Of a DNA stretch of 64,000 bases, positions 1-12,780 are shown one piece after another; positions within the stretch are counted from its first letter, which is position 1, and each line of letters begins with the position of its first letter. The position numbers were made by a program, and so were the translations under genes. The stretch is from Siphonodentalium dalli (lineage: Eukaryota; Mollusca; Scaphopoda; Gadilida; Siphonodentaliidae): the NCBI GenBank assembly GCA_032622095.1, contig CP136068.1, positions 133,123,989 to 133,187,988 of the forward strand. The letters run 5' to 3'. A model generated the notes under the pieces. It worked only from the letters and a program-made list of their open reading frames with translations, made no database searches and was not told the origin of the DNA.

Positions 1-309
1 AAGCTTCACTCTATTCTTGAAGTTCCGCGTTGTATCCCCCCACACAACCCATGATTGGGAGATTCTTATAATAGTTGTACATGTAACACTATAATATTCG
101 TCATTTCATGTCTTATTTGTTATATGACTAATCGTCTGCGAACGATATATATCGCTACACTTCACGTTTGTCCATTAAAGTTTACATATAACATCATGCA
201 TTCGTTGTAGTTATTCCATAAATACTTTATGTTCTTTCGAGCTACAAGCGAGTTAGAACATATAGCATATATGTGATTGCTCCACTAAGTGTCACATACG
301 ATCATATTA

Positions 310-1440
310 TCTTCCCTTGATAGTGGTAAAGAAGTTAGACGTCTGTTCTGCGACGTTAGCAAGGCATTTGATAAGGTGTGGCACCGCGGTCTTATATTTA
401 AACTTAAACGTATGGGCATTATTGGTGCGACATACAATCTTCTGGAACAGTAGATAATAGACGACAGCAGCGAGCAATTGTTTCAAATTCCAATTCAAGC
501 TGGAAGTGTGTCTCATCTGGTGTGCCCCAGGGATAAATATCGAGCTGGTCGTGTGTTTCATCTGGTGTGCCCCATGCAGGGATAAATATCAAGCCGGCAG
601 TGTGTCTCATCTGGTGTGCCCCAGGGATAAATATCAAGCTGGCAGTGTGTCTCATCTGGTGTGCCCCAGGGATAAATATCAAGCTGGCTGTGTGTCTCAT
701 CTTGTGTGCCCTAGGGACAAATATCAAGCTGGCAGTGTGTCTCATCTGGTGTGCCCCATGAATAAATATCAAGCCGACAGTGTGTCTCATCTGGTGTGCC
801 CCAGGGATAACTACTTGGCCCTCTTCTCTTTTTGTCTACGTAAACGAGATCGTATCAAATATTAAGAGCAATATAAGGCTTTTTGCTGACGATATATATC
901 TTTCGATTGAAGACCCCATATTGGCCACAGAAGATTAATAATGACATCAGGTTGATTATCCAGTGGTCACAAGCATGGCAGGTTAAATTCAATCCGGTCA
1001 AAATAGAGTCACTTCTGGTATCTAGGAAGACCCACGAAATCGACCACCCACCTCTTCAAGTGTCTGGACAGAATATTGAAGAAATTGGAATAAATAAGCA
1101 ACTTGGTCTCACTTGTAATGGGGCTGGTACTTGGCATGCTTGTATAACTGATCTTGAACATGAAACGGCAAATTGACTGTTTATACTGAGGAAGTATAAA
1201 TTCATTCTGAACAGGAGAACCATGGAACGCACATACTTGTCTTATCATATAATTATCATATACTTATCACATATCCGCCCAGTAATGGAATATGCTTCAT
1301 GAGTATGGGATAATTGTACAGATGTGGATTCAAGCTATTTCGAAGACATCCAATACGAAGCCGCGTGATTAGTCACTGGGCAACTAGAAGCTGCAGTAAG
1401 GAATCTCTATTATATGAAACCGATTGGGGCACACCATATC
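310..1440 (+). pseudogene. Non-LTR retrotransposon reverse transcriptase remnant
   Basis: Broken reverse transcriptase of a Jockey/CR1-type LINE, readable only by changing frame. The first RT block reads DVSKAFDKVWHRG at 352-393. The SGVPQG block lies inside the minisatellite at 498-815. It is followed by LGPLLFL and then the catalytic FADD box at about 882-893. Thumb-like sequence (WSQAWQVKFNPVKIESL and K-LG) runs to about 1130. A C-terminal RPVMEYAS block is at 1276-1299 and is followed by a stop. Frameshifts, stops and the expanded minisatellite show it is dead. The family assignment rests on the motif order; Jockey versus CR1 cannot be decided here. Confidence 0.8.
498..815 (+). repeat. 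45-bp minisatellite grown from an RT motif
   Basis: About seven units of 45 bp, each holding GATAAATATCAAGCTGGCAG followed by a segment ending GTGTGCCCCAGG. Read in the RT frame, each unit carries codons for SSWKCVSSGVPQG, the conserved RT motif. The array is therefore an internal amplification of retrotransposon coding sequence, not an unrelated satellite. Units differ by a few substitutions and one short insertion near 573. Confidence 0.85.
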
Positions 1441-2835
1441 TCTTTACCTCTTACATCTTATTATGTATGTTATAAATGTATTTATGTGCCTACTTGAAAA
1501 AAATATAGTTTACACTAACTGATTATCTCCCAATGTATGAGTTATAGCGTTGGACTGAGGATGTGTCACGCAAAATGCTTCACCGGCCAACTAACATTTA
1601 AAGCTGTGGAAAACATTCTTCAATACTTTAGACTGATTATTTATGCCAAAATTCATGTTGGTATAACAAAGTCAGCGATTTTTCATATTTTGACTCTTTT
1701 TGAGTCATTTTAAGTATAAAAATCGGAAAATGTTGATAAATGTTGAACAAACTAATCTTATTTTTACAAATATATAACTGCTTATCTTTATTATTGTGAT
1801 TTACTAAACTCATGTGGCAAATAAAGTACATAACTCTGTTGGATATATCGTATATGTTGGTCACAAGCTGAAAACGGCGCCATTTTGAAATAAAATGGCG
1901 GCCATTTTGAATCTGTCAACCATTCTGATTGGTTTTTCGGAGAAAAAAATTGTCCAATACATGGCACTGACCATTCATGCCACATTTCATGTTTATATCA
2001 CAAAGTGAACGATTATTCCACTATTTGACTCGATCTTTTCAGACACATTGCACTAATTCACATTCTCACATGTTATTACCTGTTATTTGATAAGCGTATT
2101 TGACGAAGTTTCAATAACTGTATATTCTCACATCGAACGGCCTGTGTGGCTTTAATAGGACATGTGATTACCATAACGAATGGTGGCATGCCTGCAGAGT
2201 GTTATCTAGGTTCATCAGGTTACATAACATGTCATTGACATTCATAGATAGCCATGCCAGCTCATTTTTGGTGATGTCAAAGGTCAGAGAGAGAGGGAGA
2301 GAAAGGGGGTGTGGGGAGAGTTGAGAGCTAGCAAGATAGAAAGACCTAGGTTAAACATCCCAAATAACGCCGCAGGGGATCGGTGTGTGTGTGTAAATAT
2401 TCCTCTTATATATGATGAACAAACTAAATATGTATATTTATATAGAGGGGATGGGGAGAGGAGGGAGCATATACATTCTGTATATATTGGTGACAGATAA
2501 ATATTACAACTATCGTTACTTTGCAGAACATAGAAAAACAAGTGGTGCAGTTCCAAGCCTTCATTGGGTTGGTGAGTAATATTTATGTAACTAGAATACA
2601 TGCATTATAGCCTTATTAATTTCGTCCGATACTAGTTTGGGTATTTTTAAGATATATATGTTTTTACGATTAAGGTTATGCAGTTGTAATTGAATCATAA
2701 GCATAATTCATCCTTCAATACAATACGACATGTATGTTTCCTGTACTATGTGGTTATCTTTCCGCTGGTTGGCACTAATTTAGCCATAAGCTGACATATA
2801 TTCACACAACACTTTAAACCAATTGGTTGCCACTT
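1441..2835. other. Non-coding stretch without a recognisable gene
   Basis: AT-rich sequence with only short unrelated open frames. A GA/GT-rich low-complexity tract lies at about 2284-2400. No splice-bounded exon or known repeat end was recognised. Confidence 0.5.
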
Positions 2836-2839
2836 TATT

Positions 2840-3132
2840 AAACACTATAGCTGATGTGCCCGACTTCGCCAGGGCTGTTCGGGGATTTCTATGTGATCGC
2901 CTCCGTCTTGGCAGAATATACAGCGTCTGGACATACTATTGTTCGATCAGTCCAGAAACATGCCTATACAAGCGTATATGATCATAGTCAAGGCCAAGGA
3001 CACGATCGCACGTGAAATTGGACCCGCTCATATGTTGTTTCCGGGACCAAAATTTGAGTCGGATCGGTCGAGCAGTTTTCGAGTCTATAAAACACACACA
3101 TACATACATATACATACACACATACATGCATG

Positions 3133-3195
<63 letters not shown>
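2840..3195 (+). repeat. RTE-like 3' tail with CA/TA microsatellite
   Basis: The segment GGTCGAGCAGTTTTCGAGTC near 3066 is shared with 57138-57160 (GGTCGAGCCGTTTTCGAGTC). In both places it is followed by TATAAA and a dinucleotide tract. This is the usual look of the 3' end of RTE-type LINEs in marine invertebrates. Here the tail passes into (CA/CATA)n at 3093-3140 and (TA)n at about 3141-3193. Family assignment is from general resemblance only. Confidence 0.45.
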
Positions 3196-3197
<2 letters not shown>

Positions 3198-3336
3198 CCC
3201 ACATGGTTGTTATTAATAACAAGACAGGTTTGCCTTATTAATCACTAAAGCAACAGGTAGTCGGAAACGTGTTTATGGACCTCCAGCTTTCTTGTCATTG
3301 GTGAAGTCCCTTTTTTTGGTACAACCCAGGCGCCAA
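3196..3336 (+). repeat. Direct repeat A, copy 1
   Basis: Near-identical to 3837-3991: both start ATCCC(A/G)CATGGTTG and run through AGCAACAGGTAGTCGGAAAC to a CAGGCGCCA/CAAGCGCCA end. The second copy carries a 17-bp insertion-like difference after GCCTTA. The segment is moderately GC-rich and has no recognised coding content. Confidence 0.8.
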
Positions 3337-3450
3337 CCACGGAGTCCTGGCAACGATCACCTATCTAGTCCTGAAAGACACTAAGCATAGCTGTTAGCAT
3401 CAGGGATGCCTCCCCCAAAACGGAAGGAGGAAAACTGGGCGGGAGGGTGG

Positions 3451-3720
3451 GATGCTAAATAATTGTCGACTGATCCGGGCGAATGTTCTGACGAAAAGGC
3501 TGTATGATGTCCGTGTGATTACCCATGTGACCTGACGCCAGACGAAATAGTTCCTCCCTCAATCTCGATGGGCTTTGTTCCAATGCTTTAGCATATAATC
3601 GTCCCTTTAGGACAAACAAATGTATTATCTCAGTTGACAATTAGTGAAGTGAGGAATAGAAGCTGGCAAATTGATTGTCTTGATTTCCATATCGCTCCGC
3701 ATGTACTGCAGTACGTGATT
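3451..3720. repeat. Direct repeat B, copy 1
   Basis: About 270 bp nearly identical to 10693-10962. A 61-codon open frame on the - strand (3455-3640) is conserved in both copies with only a couple of amino-acid differences. It begins MSTEI and contains SPSRLREELFRLASGH. I do not recognise a family. It could be the terminal piece of an unknown transposon ORF. Confidence 0.8.
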
Positions 3721-3836
3721 AAATATATGCAGTACTGTCATATCTATTTACAGCCATCGTGGGTTTTCCCTTCCAACATATACATGTAGCACCCCGTGGG
3801 ATAAATGATCTGCTTGCTAGCTAATGCTCTGTTTTA

Positions 3837-3991
3837 TCCCGCATGGTTGTTATTAATAACAAGACAGGTTTGCCTTAATGACTACTATTTAATAATCACT
3901 AAAGCAACAGGTAGTCGGAAACGTGTTTATGGACCTCCAGCTTTCTTGTCATTGGTGAAGGCCCTTTTTTGGTACCACCCAAGCGCCAAAG
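3837..3991 (+). repeat. Direct repeat A, copy 2
   Basis: Second copy of the repeat at 3196-3336. It is followed by GC-rich sequence (3992-4580) resembling a retrotransposon untranslated region, but nothing specific could be named there. A 164-codon open frame across 3805-4299 has no recognisable motif and is not called as a gene. Confidence 0.75.
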
Positions 3992-4721
3992 ACCCAATGA
4001 ATGTGGTGACCGCATTCGTTTCGGCCCCGCCAAAAAAGGGGGGAGATGGGGGCCGGCAGAGTAAGAAATTGACTGGAGAGATGCATGCAAAACGATTTTG
4101 CGCTAGCCCAAGGTCACCAGACAATATATGGTCTTGGCACGCACTACAGGGTGGTCCCCATCAACCCAGAGGAGGTGCCGACGCAACATTAGGCTGTGAA
4201 ATGTTTGCTGCCCTCGCTCAAGCGAAGAGTACAACAGAATCCGTCGGTGCAAGGCAGGAGGATAAGTGCCACCACACCCACTCAAGCAACGTGTGGTGAC
4301 TAGTCCGACCCCAACGAAGCCTATGAAAATGGAATGAACGTCAGCGGGACGAGAGCGACCCCGGCAAACCCCTGCGGACTCCCACTACTGGGCAATACAA
4401 GTAGTCGATCCAGTTTTATGATAGGATACATGTATGTATATTGTGTAGGGCATATAGGAATTAACTATTATTCATATTGGTCTGGTGGCCCGGGCAAGAT
4501 GTTAGAGGATGGTTGTACTAGGAAGGAGCGACAAAAACAGGCACTTCATGACGGCAAGAAATATCCCTGACAGGTCCACCTAAAGTGTAGAACATCCCGC
4601 TCATGCGCAGATGTTCTTAAGCAGGGTTGGCTGATTTAAATAAAAAAATTTGAAATGATTGCATATCTCAAGAATTTTCAATATCTAACAAGGTCTTTTG
4701 TAAATTATAACATGATTATGA

Positions 4722-5222
4722 TTAAAGGCACGTGCGGCCTTAATTGTCGAAAATATTCATATTTGTTCCAAACACCGTAAACAGAAAAACAATAAAACGC
4801 ATACAGTTCCGTTCATATATACCATGACCATCGCGTAAACAGCATGTTATCATAAAGACCTACTATATTTTACCTAAGCAAGAGCCTGGTTGTGTTACAG
4901 AAGACAGCACAATGCTACTGGCTAATCACACACAAATGGCATAAACGCTCTTTATTAGTTCCATATCAGGTATTCACCAACAAAAACGCTCTTTATGTTT
5001 ACCATCATAATATAAACAAACACCAGAAAAGTAACTTTTTACGCTTCTGTTTACATAACAATGGTCAAACATATGACCATAACATACTGTTTATGCGATA
5101 TTTATTATTTGTATACGGACAAAGTATATCTACATTTTGATGTTCTTTCTGTTTGTGGCGGTTTTTGACGGGTGGATATATTTTCACAGGATACCCACCG
5201 CCAAGGCCAACCGTGTCTTTAA
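4722..5222. mobile_element. TTAA-flanked MITE, family T1 copy 1
   Basis: Flanked by TTAA at 4722-4725 and 5219-5222. The ends are inverted: TTAAAGGCACGTGCGGCCTT on the left against the complement TTAAAGACACGGTTGGCCTT on the right. Internally it has the repeated phrase AACGCTCTTTAT and a GGCGGTTTTTGACGG block, both shared with the copy at 14258-14782. The size, lack of ORF and TTAA target fit a non-autonomous piggyBac-like MITE. Confidence 0.8.
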
Positions 5223-5955
5223 ACAATATCAAAAATTGGATAATAGATATGAAATTGTGTAGTAATTGTCAACCCTAGAGAAACAGGCATACTGCTCCAG
5301 TAACGACCTGTTCCGCTTATGGGTGACTACAGATTCAGCACTCCTCGTTACACTATTAAATTTCCTTTCCTTTTCTGATTGCCATACATGTAAATGCCAA
5401 CCAAGTAATTCTACCTTAAACTCTGCCATCTAAACTACTCTAGTTATCCATACTGGATATATGGTGTGATTACATGTATGCTGAAATGGGGAGATGGGTA
5501 GCCGGGGCTAGTGTGAGCCTGGAGTGTACCCAATGGGACATGCTGCTAACAGGAGCAGACTGGGGGTGGTATATGTATGTGGAACAGTAAGAGCGACCTG
5601 CGTCCAAGAGAGGTGGCAAAATACAACCCGCTTATGCGAAAAATTTGTGGGATGTGACGATGGGAACCGGGATGCATGACGCCTGTTCTCGCTCAAGCAC
5701 AGAAACAGGTGACCCGCATAGAGATGGACATGTGAAATGTTAAGTGATACCTTTGTCGCACGAGTGCCAGGCGGCGAAACACAACCGGATTCTGTGAAAA
5801 CTTCCGGAGGGTAGGACGAGGTTACTGGGGCTGCATTGCGCCTGCATTTCGCTCAAGCGCAGAAACAGGTTAACGCCCTGGCGGGGGTGGAGCATTGTGA
5901 TAGGGGAGAAAAATAGAAATAAATTGAGACGTGGCCTAAGGTTAAGCATACCTAG
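5223..5955. other. Intergenic stretch, no gene recognised
   Basis: Contains CGCTCAAGC(A/G)CAGAAACAGGT twice (about 5689 and 5850), hinting at another degenerate repeat unit about 160 bp long. No coding motif was seen. Confidence 0.4.
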
Positions 5956-8270
5956 TAGACGGATCTAGAATGAGTATATTATATGGGTGGCGCCAAGACT
6001 GGCCAGACGAGGCAGAATCCAGGCCAGAAGGACATATCGGACATAGTATGTGGCTAATTAATGGTTATTGTTGGTGACAAAAAGACTTCTCCTATGCGTA
6101 GGAGAAACAAGTCAGACTTGTCCTAAGCGTAGGTAACAAGCCATATATAGTTATTGGATAAAACCTGCGGCGAGAGGAAAATTAATTATAGGCGACAAAA
6201 GGCGTGGCCTATGCGTAGGAACCAGGCCAGACTCAGCCTAAGCGTAGGAACCAAGGCATAGATAGTTATCGGACCAGGTTTCGGCGGGTAAAATTATAGG
6301 TGGGACAAAGACCTGCCCTAAGCGTAGGAAAACAAGTCAGGCGTGGCCTATCACACCATGAATATTTAATGGACTAAACATGCGGAAAAATTGAAATTGA
6401 TTGGGTGACAAAATGCGTGGCCTAACCGTAGAACCCAGGCCAAGCCCTGTATTTATCGGACCAAGTAGATGCCGGAGAAAAATTAGTAGGGGGACGGAAA
6501 CACTGGCCCTAAGCATAGGAAACCCAGACAAGCATGGCCTAAATGGAGGAAACCAGCCATGTACAGCGGGCCAAGTCGGCGGCTAAATCAAACTGACATA
6601 TAGGAGATGATAGACTTGCCTAAGCGTAGGAAAACAAGTCAGACTCGGCCTACGCGGAGGAAACGAGCCAGATAAAATAGAAGCGCGTATATCAGACCAA
6701 GAATGCTGTGAAAAGAAACATGTGGTGGCAAAAAGACTCACCTAAAGTGTATAAAAAGAAATCGGCCCAGCCTAAGCGGAGGAACCGGGCAATGTAAACT
6801 TTTCGCTCTGAGCGCGGTGGTGTGGCGAAAGAAATCAAATTAACCCGCCCTAAACTGACGAAAACAAGATGCGTGGCCTAAGCATAGGAACCAAGCGATA
6901 CTAGAAATAGTGACCGAGCATGCCGCTAAATAAACATTGATGTATAACAAGTGGGCAATGCCCTAAAGTAGGTATTCGATATGTATGTGGTTATTATAAA
7001 ACACGTACATAAAAGTAGAGGAAACATATCTGGCCTAAGTGTAGGAACCAGGCAATATAAAATTTACGCTCTGGGTATGGCGGTGTAGCGAAAGAAATAA
7101 AATGAACTCGCCCTAAACCATCGAAAACAAGACCGTCGAAAACGAGAGGCGTGGCCTAAGCGTAGGAACCAAGCCATACTAGAAATAGCCCCGATCATGC
7201 CGCCAAATAGCATTGATGTAAAACAAGTGGACAATGCCCTAAGGTAGGTATTTGATATGTATGTGGTTATTATAAAACATGTAAAAAAGTATAGGAAACA
7301 TATATGGCCTAAGCGTAGGAACCAGGCAATATAAACCTTTCGCTCTGGGTACGGTGGTGTAGCGAAAGAAATAAAATTAACCGCCCTAAACCGTCAAAAC
7401 AAGACTGTCGAAAACAAGAGGTATGGCCTAAGCGTAGGAACCAAACCATACTAGAAATAGTCATCGAGCATGTTGCTAAATAACAATGATGTAAACCAAG
7501 TGGACAATGCCCGAAGTTAGGTATTTGACATGATATGTGGTTATTATAAAACACTAAAAAAAATTATAGGAAACGAGCCAGATCGATTGGTCGGTCCAAA
7601 AACATCACATCGGCAAAGCAAAACAAATTCACTGGCCCAAATTAGAGGAAAACAAGCGAGCTGCACTGCAGACCATAGAGACATCAGTATCGGACCAAGT
7701 ATGCTGCTAAATATAACTGCGATGTAAAAGCAAAAACAAGCCATAAAGCAGAATGGCTAAAGTGAATAAAGTGTGGCATGGTCTGCAGTGAAATAACCGA
7801 AGCCAGCTGACATTCAAATCATGATACGGTCCAATGAAGACAAGATAAATTAGGCCGGTGCCGAGCATGGGCCAATGCTGTATAGAGATATACCGTGACA
7901 TGTCCAGTGGGCTATTTGCCATATGTGTATTCCTAGTCATGTCACAGTTTAAAGTGATGTGAAACCCGCCTGGAGGGTGTCAAATCGAAATGGGGAATAA
8001 TCTTGCTGAAAGTAGGTGTGGTAATAATATTAATCCAACTTGACAACACACCCCAATATGGTGAATTAAAAGCAGGGACTGGCGAAATCATGTGTGTTCG
8101 TATAGCGCCGACAGTGGCGGTCCGAATCAAGAGGTAAATAGTAACGATTGCGGTCGGATGCCAGGGTTTGTTGAAATAAAACAAATTCACCTGCCCAAAG
8201 TGGAGCAAAATTAGTTGATTTGATTCATGTAGCGATCCAGTTGACAAAATTCACCACCATGAAACCTGAA
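5956..8270 (+). repeat. Degenerate tandem field built on CCTAAGCGTAGGAA
   Basis: The core GCCTAAGCGTAGGAACCA(A/G)GC recurs in paired form roughly every 100 bp, clearest between 6090 and 7450 (for example 6108, 6231, 6311, 6616, 7154, 7310 and 7428). From 6790 to 7560 it is nested in a longer unit of about 265 bp, with three copies marked by TTCGCTCTG, GTAGCGAAAGAAA and ACAATGCCC. Copies become unrecognisable toward 8200. No coding potential was seen. Confidence 0.75.
7945..8105 (+). repeat. Dispersed repeat shared with 27855-28015
   Basis: TTAAAGTGATGTGAAAC, then TAGAAATGG/CGAAATGG, then GAATAATCTTGCT(G/C)AAAGTAG occur in the same order at 27857. This is an ancient interspersed repeat, diverged between the two sites. 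Confidence 0.65.
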
Positions 8271-8454
8271 GGTTGATACAAAGTGGAACTTTTACCACAT
8301 TCCCAGATGGTGTGGCGAACACTGATGTCATGAACAGCCGCCCGATGCGGTAAGAACATATCCCGCGCACTTTCCTGTCAATAACTATCGCACCATAAGT
8401 GGGAACAAAATTTTACATGCATAAACGCCGGTCAATCCACCCGCTCGGTGCTAT

Positions 8455-8905
8455 GGAAGAGGGCTGTGATGATTAATTGTGATTTCGATGAATCACGATT
8501 TCCGATTCGATTCAAGAACCGTTTCCTTGTTAAGTGGATGCTGTATTGAGAAATTACCACAGCTGATATTAATGTCTCAAAAAGAGTTGACAACAATCGT
8601 GGAATATGTGTCATATCGAATGCAGATGTGAAATAAATATTCCGAACTATGTTTTTTCGGTGACGCAAGTATTCGAAATTGAACAGTTGAAATAAATATC
8701 ATGATAAGATACAGGGTAATATGCTGTGTGAAACACTGCAGTGACTGACCCACTGTCAGTCCACATGACTAAAAGAAAACTTGGAAGCTGCCAATGTCAA
8801 ACTCCACAGTAGCTGCATCGCGATGTGCAGTGAATTGTTTGTCAGGCAGAAATCGTGACTCGAATCGAACCAAGAAGTTGGGAATCGTGACGACCCTACT
8901 ATTTA
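8455..8905. mobile_element. hAT-like MITE candidate
   Basis: The inverted ends are imperfect: AGGGCTGTGATGATT near 8459 against the complement of the right end, TAGGGTCGTCACGATTC, at about 8885-8902. Both ends continue into ATTCGATTC-AAGAACC-like subterminal sequence. The interior is non-coding. TAGGG-TCACGATT ends resemble hAT non-autonomous elements. The target duplication was not resolved. Confidence 0.45.
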
Positions 8906-10690
8906 AGTATTGAATAATATGATAATATGCAAGGCATATAGAACGACCCAGGCATAATAGTAAGAATTATATTGTTATCGAATACGGGTGCTTTACATAA
9001 TCGCTATGATAAAGTTAAAATGTTTGTAAATGAACACCATTGATATGAAGAGGGAAGTAGTAAACATAAACATCGTATTGGCTGCTGATGTCAGAAAAAC
9101 AAATCAACACTACGTTGCATTTACATGTAAAAAATTTATGTGATATTATAAATAACGCAGATTACCTGTGTATGAGCATGGATTAAATGCTCAATCAATA
9201 CATCAAACAATATATGGCTCGTCTATAGTGAGGTGAAATCAGTTGTCCGCGAAGACGACATGACAAGTTCAGTCATGTCTGGATTCTGGCCCGCAGAGAC
9301 AAATGACGCTTTGGCGTCATTACGCCGTAACGGCCTTTATTTTGTTAACAAATGAAACTGATCTAATATAATATGAACCTATGTAGGACATATTCATAAC
9401 CAGACTTTAATTTTTGAGGCGCGCGATCGCTCTTGCGCTCCGTCGCGCGGCTAAAATTGAAAACCAGCGAGCGACCGATTGCGCGTCTAGGCCAAATACG
9501 GAGAGCGTACAAGTATAAAGAAATAGCTTGAATGTTGTCGCAAAATATCAAATGATTTCTCCGAAACCAACATTCATTGTCGGCTTTCATCAAAAGGTGA
9601 TCCCACGTGCCACGACGATTGGCAGTTTAAGTTATTTGAGGTCACACGATGTGACGTGTCAAATGCACTATCTATCTGAGACTGAGTGATTCGAAGTTAA
9701 AAATACATTTGAACGATTTCTATGTATGGCTTATGACGTCACATAAATTCCTGGAAAATCAAAGCGAGACCACGTGGCCGGGAGATGTTACCGTATTTAT
9801 TTCATTCACCTGCCCAAAGTCAGCATTGAATCGGAGTATTAAAATGATTCCTTATTAATAATTATGAATTATAATTAATATAGGAGCTTGTACAATATAA
9901 AAACACAGTGTGTAACATTCACTTGTGCTTATGGATAGTGGATTAAGCAGTGGTAAACCATCAAAGAGTTTCAATGGACATCGATCGTGAGTAAACTAAT
10001 TGAATTAATTCAAGTTGCGCAGCATTTATGAATGTATTTCCGCTGTTTATTTTATCTTGATAGAAACCGCGTGCCTGGCCAAAACCCAGCTCCTAAGCTA
10101 AATTGGTTGTTAAGTGTTGTTGTTGTAACCGGAGGGTTGGAAGCCAAATAAACATGTATAAAAACTTATCAGATTGATACCAAGTATCATTGAAATTGAA
10201 TAACGGAAGAGTATTCTTGAAATTGAATAACGGAGCACCACTGATATTCCGAGGTGGTGACAAAGTTATGAATGCAACAGCTTTCCATAGTTATATGGAT
10301 GTCCTTGACCCTATCGAAAATGGGACGCATACTTCCTTTTGACTGGCAAGTACCCCGCACGATTTTAGCAATTGTTTGGGGAGCTAACCCACATTTTCTT
10401 GATAATGTCTTCACCTATATGCCGAGAACGAATGTCAAGTTACATGAAAACGAGTTAAACCAGAACATTGCAATTGATTTGTAGTTTAAGAGGTAAGTTA
10501 TCGGAAACTGGACGGCTCGTCAGAAATGTAAGAAAAGCGTGACCCCGGTAAAAAAAACCGTGGAAATATTCTCGCGGAATGCAGCCAAAAATTGATACAT
10601 AGGCACAAACGACCACGGATGCACCATCGACAAATGGCATGAAGAGTTGATGCAAATAACGGCCGCGAGAGTCCATAATACTAATAGTAA
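8906..10690. other. Non-coding stretch
   Basis: No exon with splice sites and no conserved protein motif was seen. A GC-rich patch (CGCGCGATCGC and CGTCGCGCGGC) lies at 9418-9450. The remainder is AT-rich unique-looking sequence. Confidence 0.4.
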
Positions 10691-10692
10691 AA

Positions 10693-10962
10693 GACGCTAA
10701 ATAATTGTCGACTGATCCGGGCGAATGTTCTGACGAAAAGGCTGTATGATGTCCGTGTGATTACCCATGTGACCTGACGCCAGACGAAATAGTTCCTCCC
10801 TCAATCTCGATGGGCTTTGTTCCAATGCTTTAGCATATAATCGTCCCTTTAGGACAAACAAAGGCATTATCTCAGTTGACAATTAGTGAAGTGAGGAATA
10901 GCAGCTGGCAAATTGATTGTCTTGATTTCCATATCGCTCCGCATGTACTGCAGTACGTGGCT
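10693..10962. repeat. Direct repeat B, copy 2
   Basis: Near-identical to 3451-3720 and in the same orientation, 7.2 kb away. It keeps the 61-codon - strand open frame (10697-10882). On the + strand the 84-codon frame 10876-11130 runs out of the repeat into unique sequence, so it is probably not a conserved protein. Confidence 0.8.
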
Positions 10963-11358
10963 GAATATATGCAGTACGTGCATGACAAGCATGGGCGAGA
11001 CATACGCAAGATAGATTATAATGGAGATAGAAAAGCTGTTCACCATAAGTTCGTTATTGATTTCCGAAATACTGAACGCACCAAGTTTAGCCATAACAAC
11101 GGAAACGGAAGTGACGTAACAATGGACTGACAGTAATCCTCAAACAAGGAACATGTCTTGTGTTATCCATATCCGGTTGTACAAAGATCGAGAGAAACAC
11201 CAGTAAATACATCGCAACAAGATGTTAAACACGGTCGAAATGTAATCGCGCTAATGTGAAGCCTGAAGATGCAAACAATTGCTGAAAGCGCTAGCTTAAG
11301 AACACATTCTCAGTTTGGTTCTCGGATGGATTCTCGGACCATGTTTAATTTCTTCAAT

Positions 11359-11360
<2 letters not shown>

Positions 11361-11403
<43 letters not shown>

Positions 11404-11445
11404 CAGACACAGACAGACAGACAGACATACAGACAGAAGTTCCAA
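11361..11445. repeat. (TA)n followed by (GACA)n microsatellite
   Basis: Perfect alternating AT at 11361-11398, then repeated GACA to about 11440. Long hydrophobic/YI open frames here are translations of the microsatellite. Confidence 0.95.
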
Positions 11446-12780
11446 AAAGAAAGAACAGGTGTGCGCTAACACAACTTGCAGACGTGTTTGGCACGATACC
11501 AGCATTGTTAGTTGAAACTGACCGACCGATGAAAATGATCGAAATGAAATTTCTCTCCAACCACCCGATCCGCATAGCATTATCAGATATAAATACTTAA
11601 TTGCGGATATTATTTACCATTTGTAGATATTAATTGTGTACCGTACCATTACGTTATATAAATCTTAATACTGAACTGACCTCGGGCGCAACATGATGAT
11701 TATATTGACGAAATAACAGAGATATTCAGAAATTAAACACAAAATATAAAAAATCATGTTTTTAAAAAGCGTTCTTTTGACAAGGGTTTTTTTTCTCGAA
11801 TAAATTGTTTAAATAGCGTTTTTTCTCGAAGAAGTGATTTTAAAGAATATGAAAAAATAAATAAAAACAATTTGAAGAGCGTTTTTTTTTTCGGTTTTAA
11901 AGAATGATCCCAAACCTCCTCCAAGCCCACCCACCCACTAGACGAAGTTGACTTAACGTTGATCATTTATGTAGTTTTAGATTGTTTCAGAGATCTCCAT
12001 TATTTCGTCGAAAATACGTTCAATGTTGGTATGTTTGGGTTATCACCCTTCCGATACTGTGTCCGTAATATGTGCTTATACCTATCTATATCAATCAGTG
12101 ATTTTTCAAGATCGAGGGTATAGATTTTTGAGAAATTGTCATGTGACTTCCTGTTAGCAACCGTGTGGAGATTGCAAAAAAAACGCGGAATTTGAAATGA
12201 AGCATCGCAATAAAAATGAAAGTAACTACTTCACACCTTACGAAGAATTCACATGTGATTTAAGTCTATTAATTTCATTTAGACCAATTTCGTTGGTCAG
12301 CTTAATGAATACGAAAAATGAAGAAGTCATGACGATATTCCAGACAAGATTTTACAATCCACGACACATCTTGTCAATTTGGCATGTCGTCTCCGTCATG
12401 ACCACTGCATGATGTTACATAAATTATTCTTAGCGTTATGTCGCCGAAAAAAAGCATAGTTGAGGCACATCATGTGTGGTTGCTCCACTACGTGTCACGT
12501 ACGATTCATATTACTCTTCTTCTTCGTGTGACAGCTCGCTGTCATTTACTGACAATTATGAGCCACCTGGGGGAAAGTTTAGATGCCAAGACAATGTGGG
12601 ACTCAGTGGTGTTAGTTTGAGTCAAAAGATGAGATGATGGTAACATTGATTTTTGAGCGCCTAAATTTTGGTGGTCGATATTTTTTTTCTTTCTTTTCAT
12701 GATATTAAAAGGAGAATAAAATTATTTACAGCTGCCAGTGTCTATTTCTCAGTATTGTTTGCGACGTTTTCTTTCGGCCT
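11446..12780. other. Non-coding stretch
   Basis: AT-rich with short poly-T runs (11780-11900). CTCCACTA(C/A)GTGTCAC near 12483 repeats a phrase at about 280. No gene was recognised. Confidence 0.4.

Noticed and set aside
3805-4299. 164-codon ORF on +
   Set aside because: It begins inside a direct repeat and has no recognisable domain; the composition resembles an untranslated GC-rich repeat.
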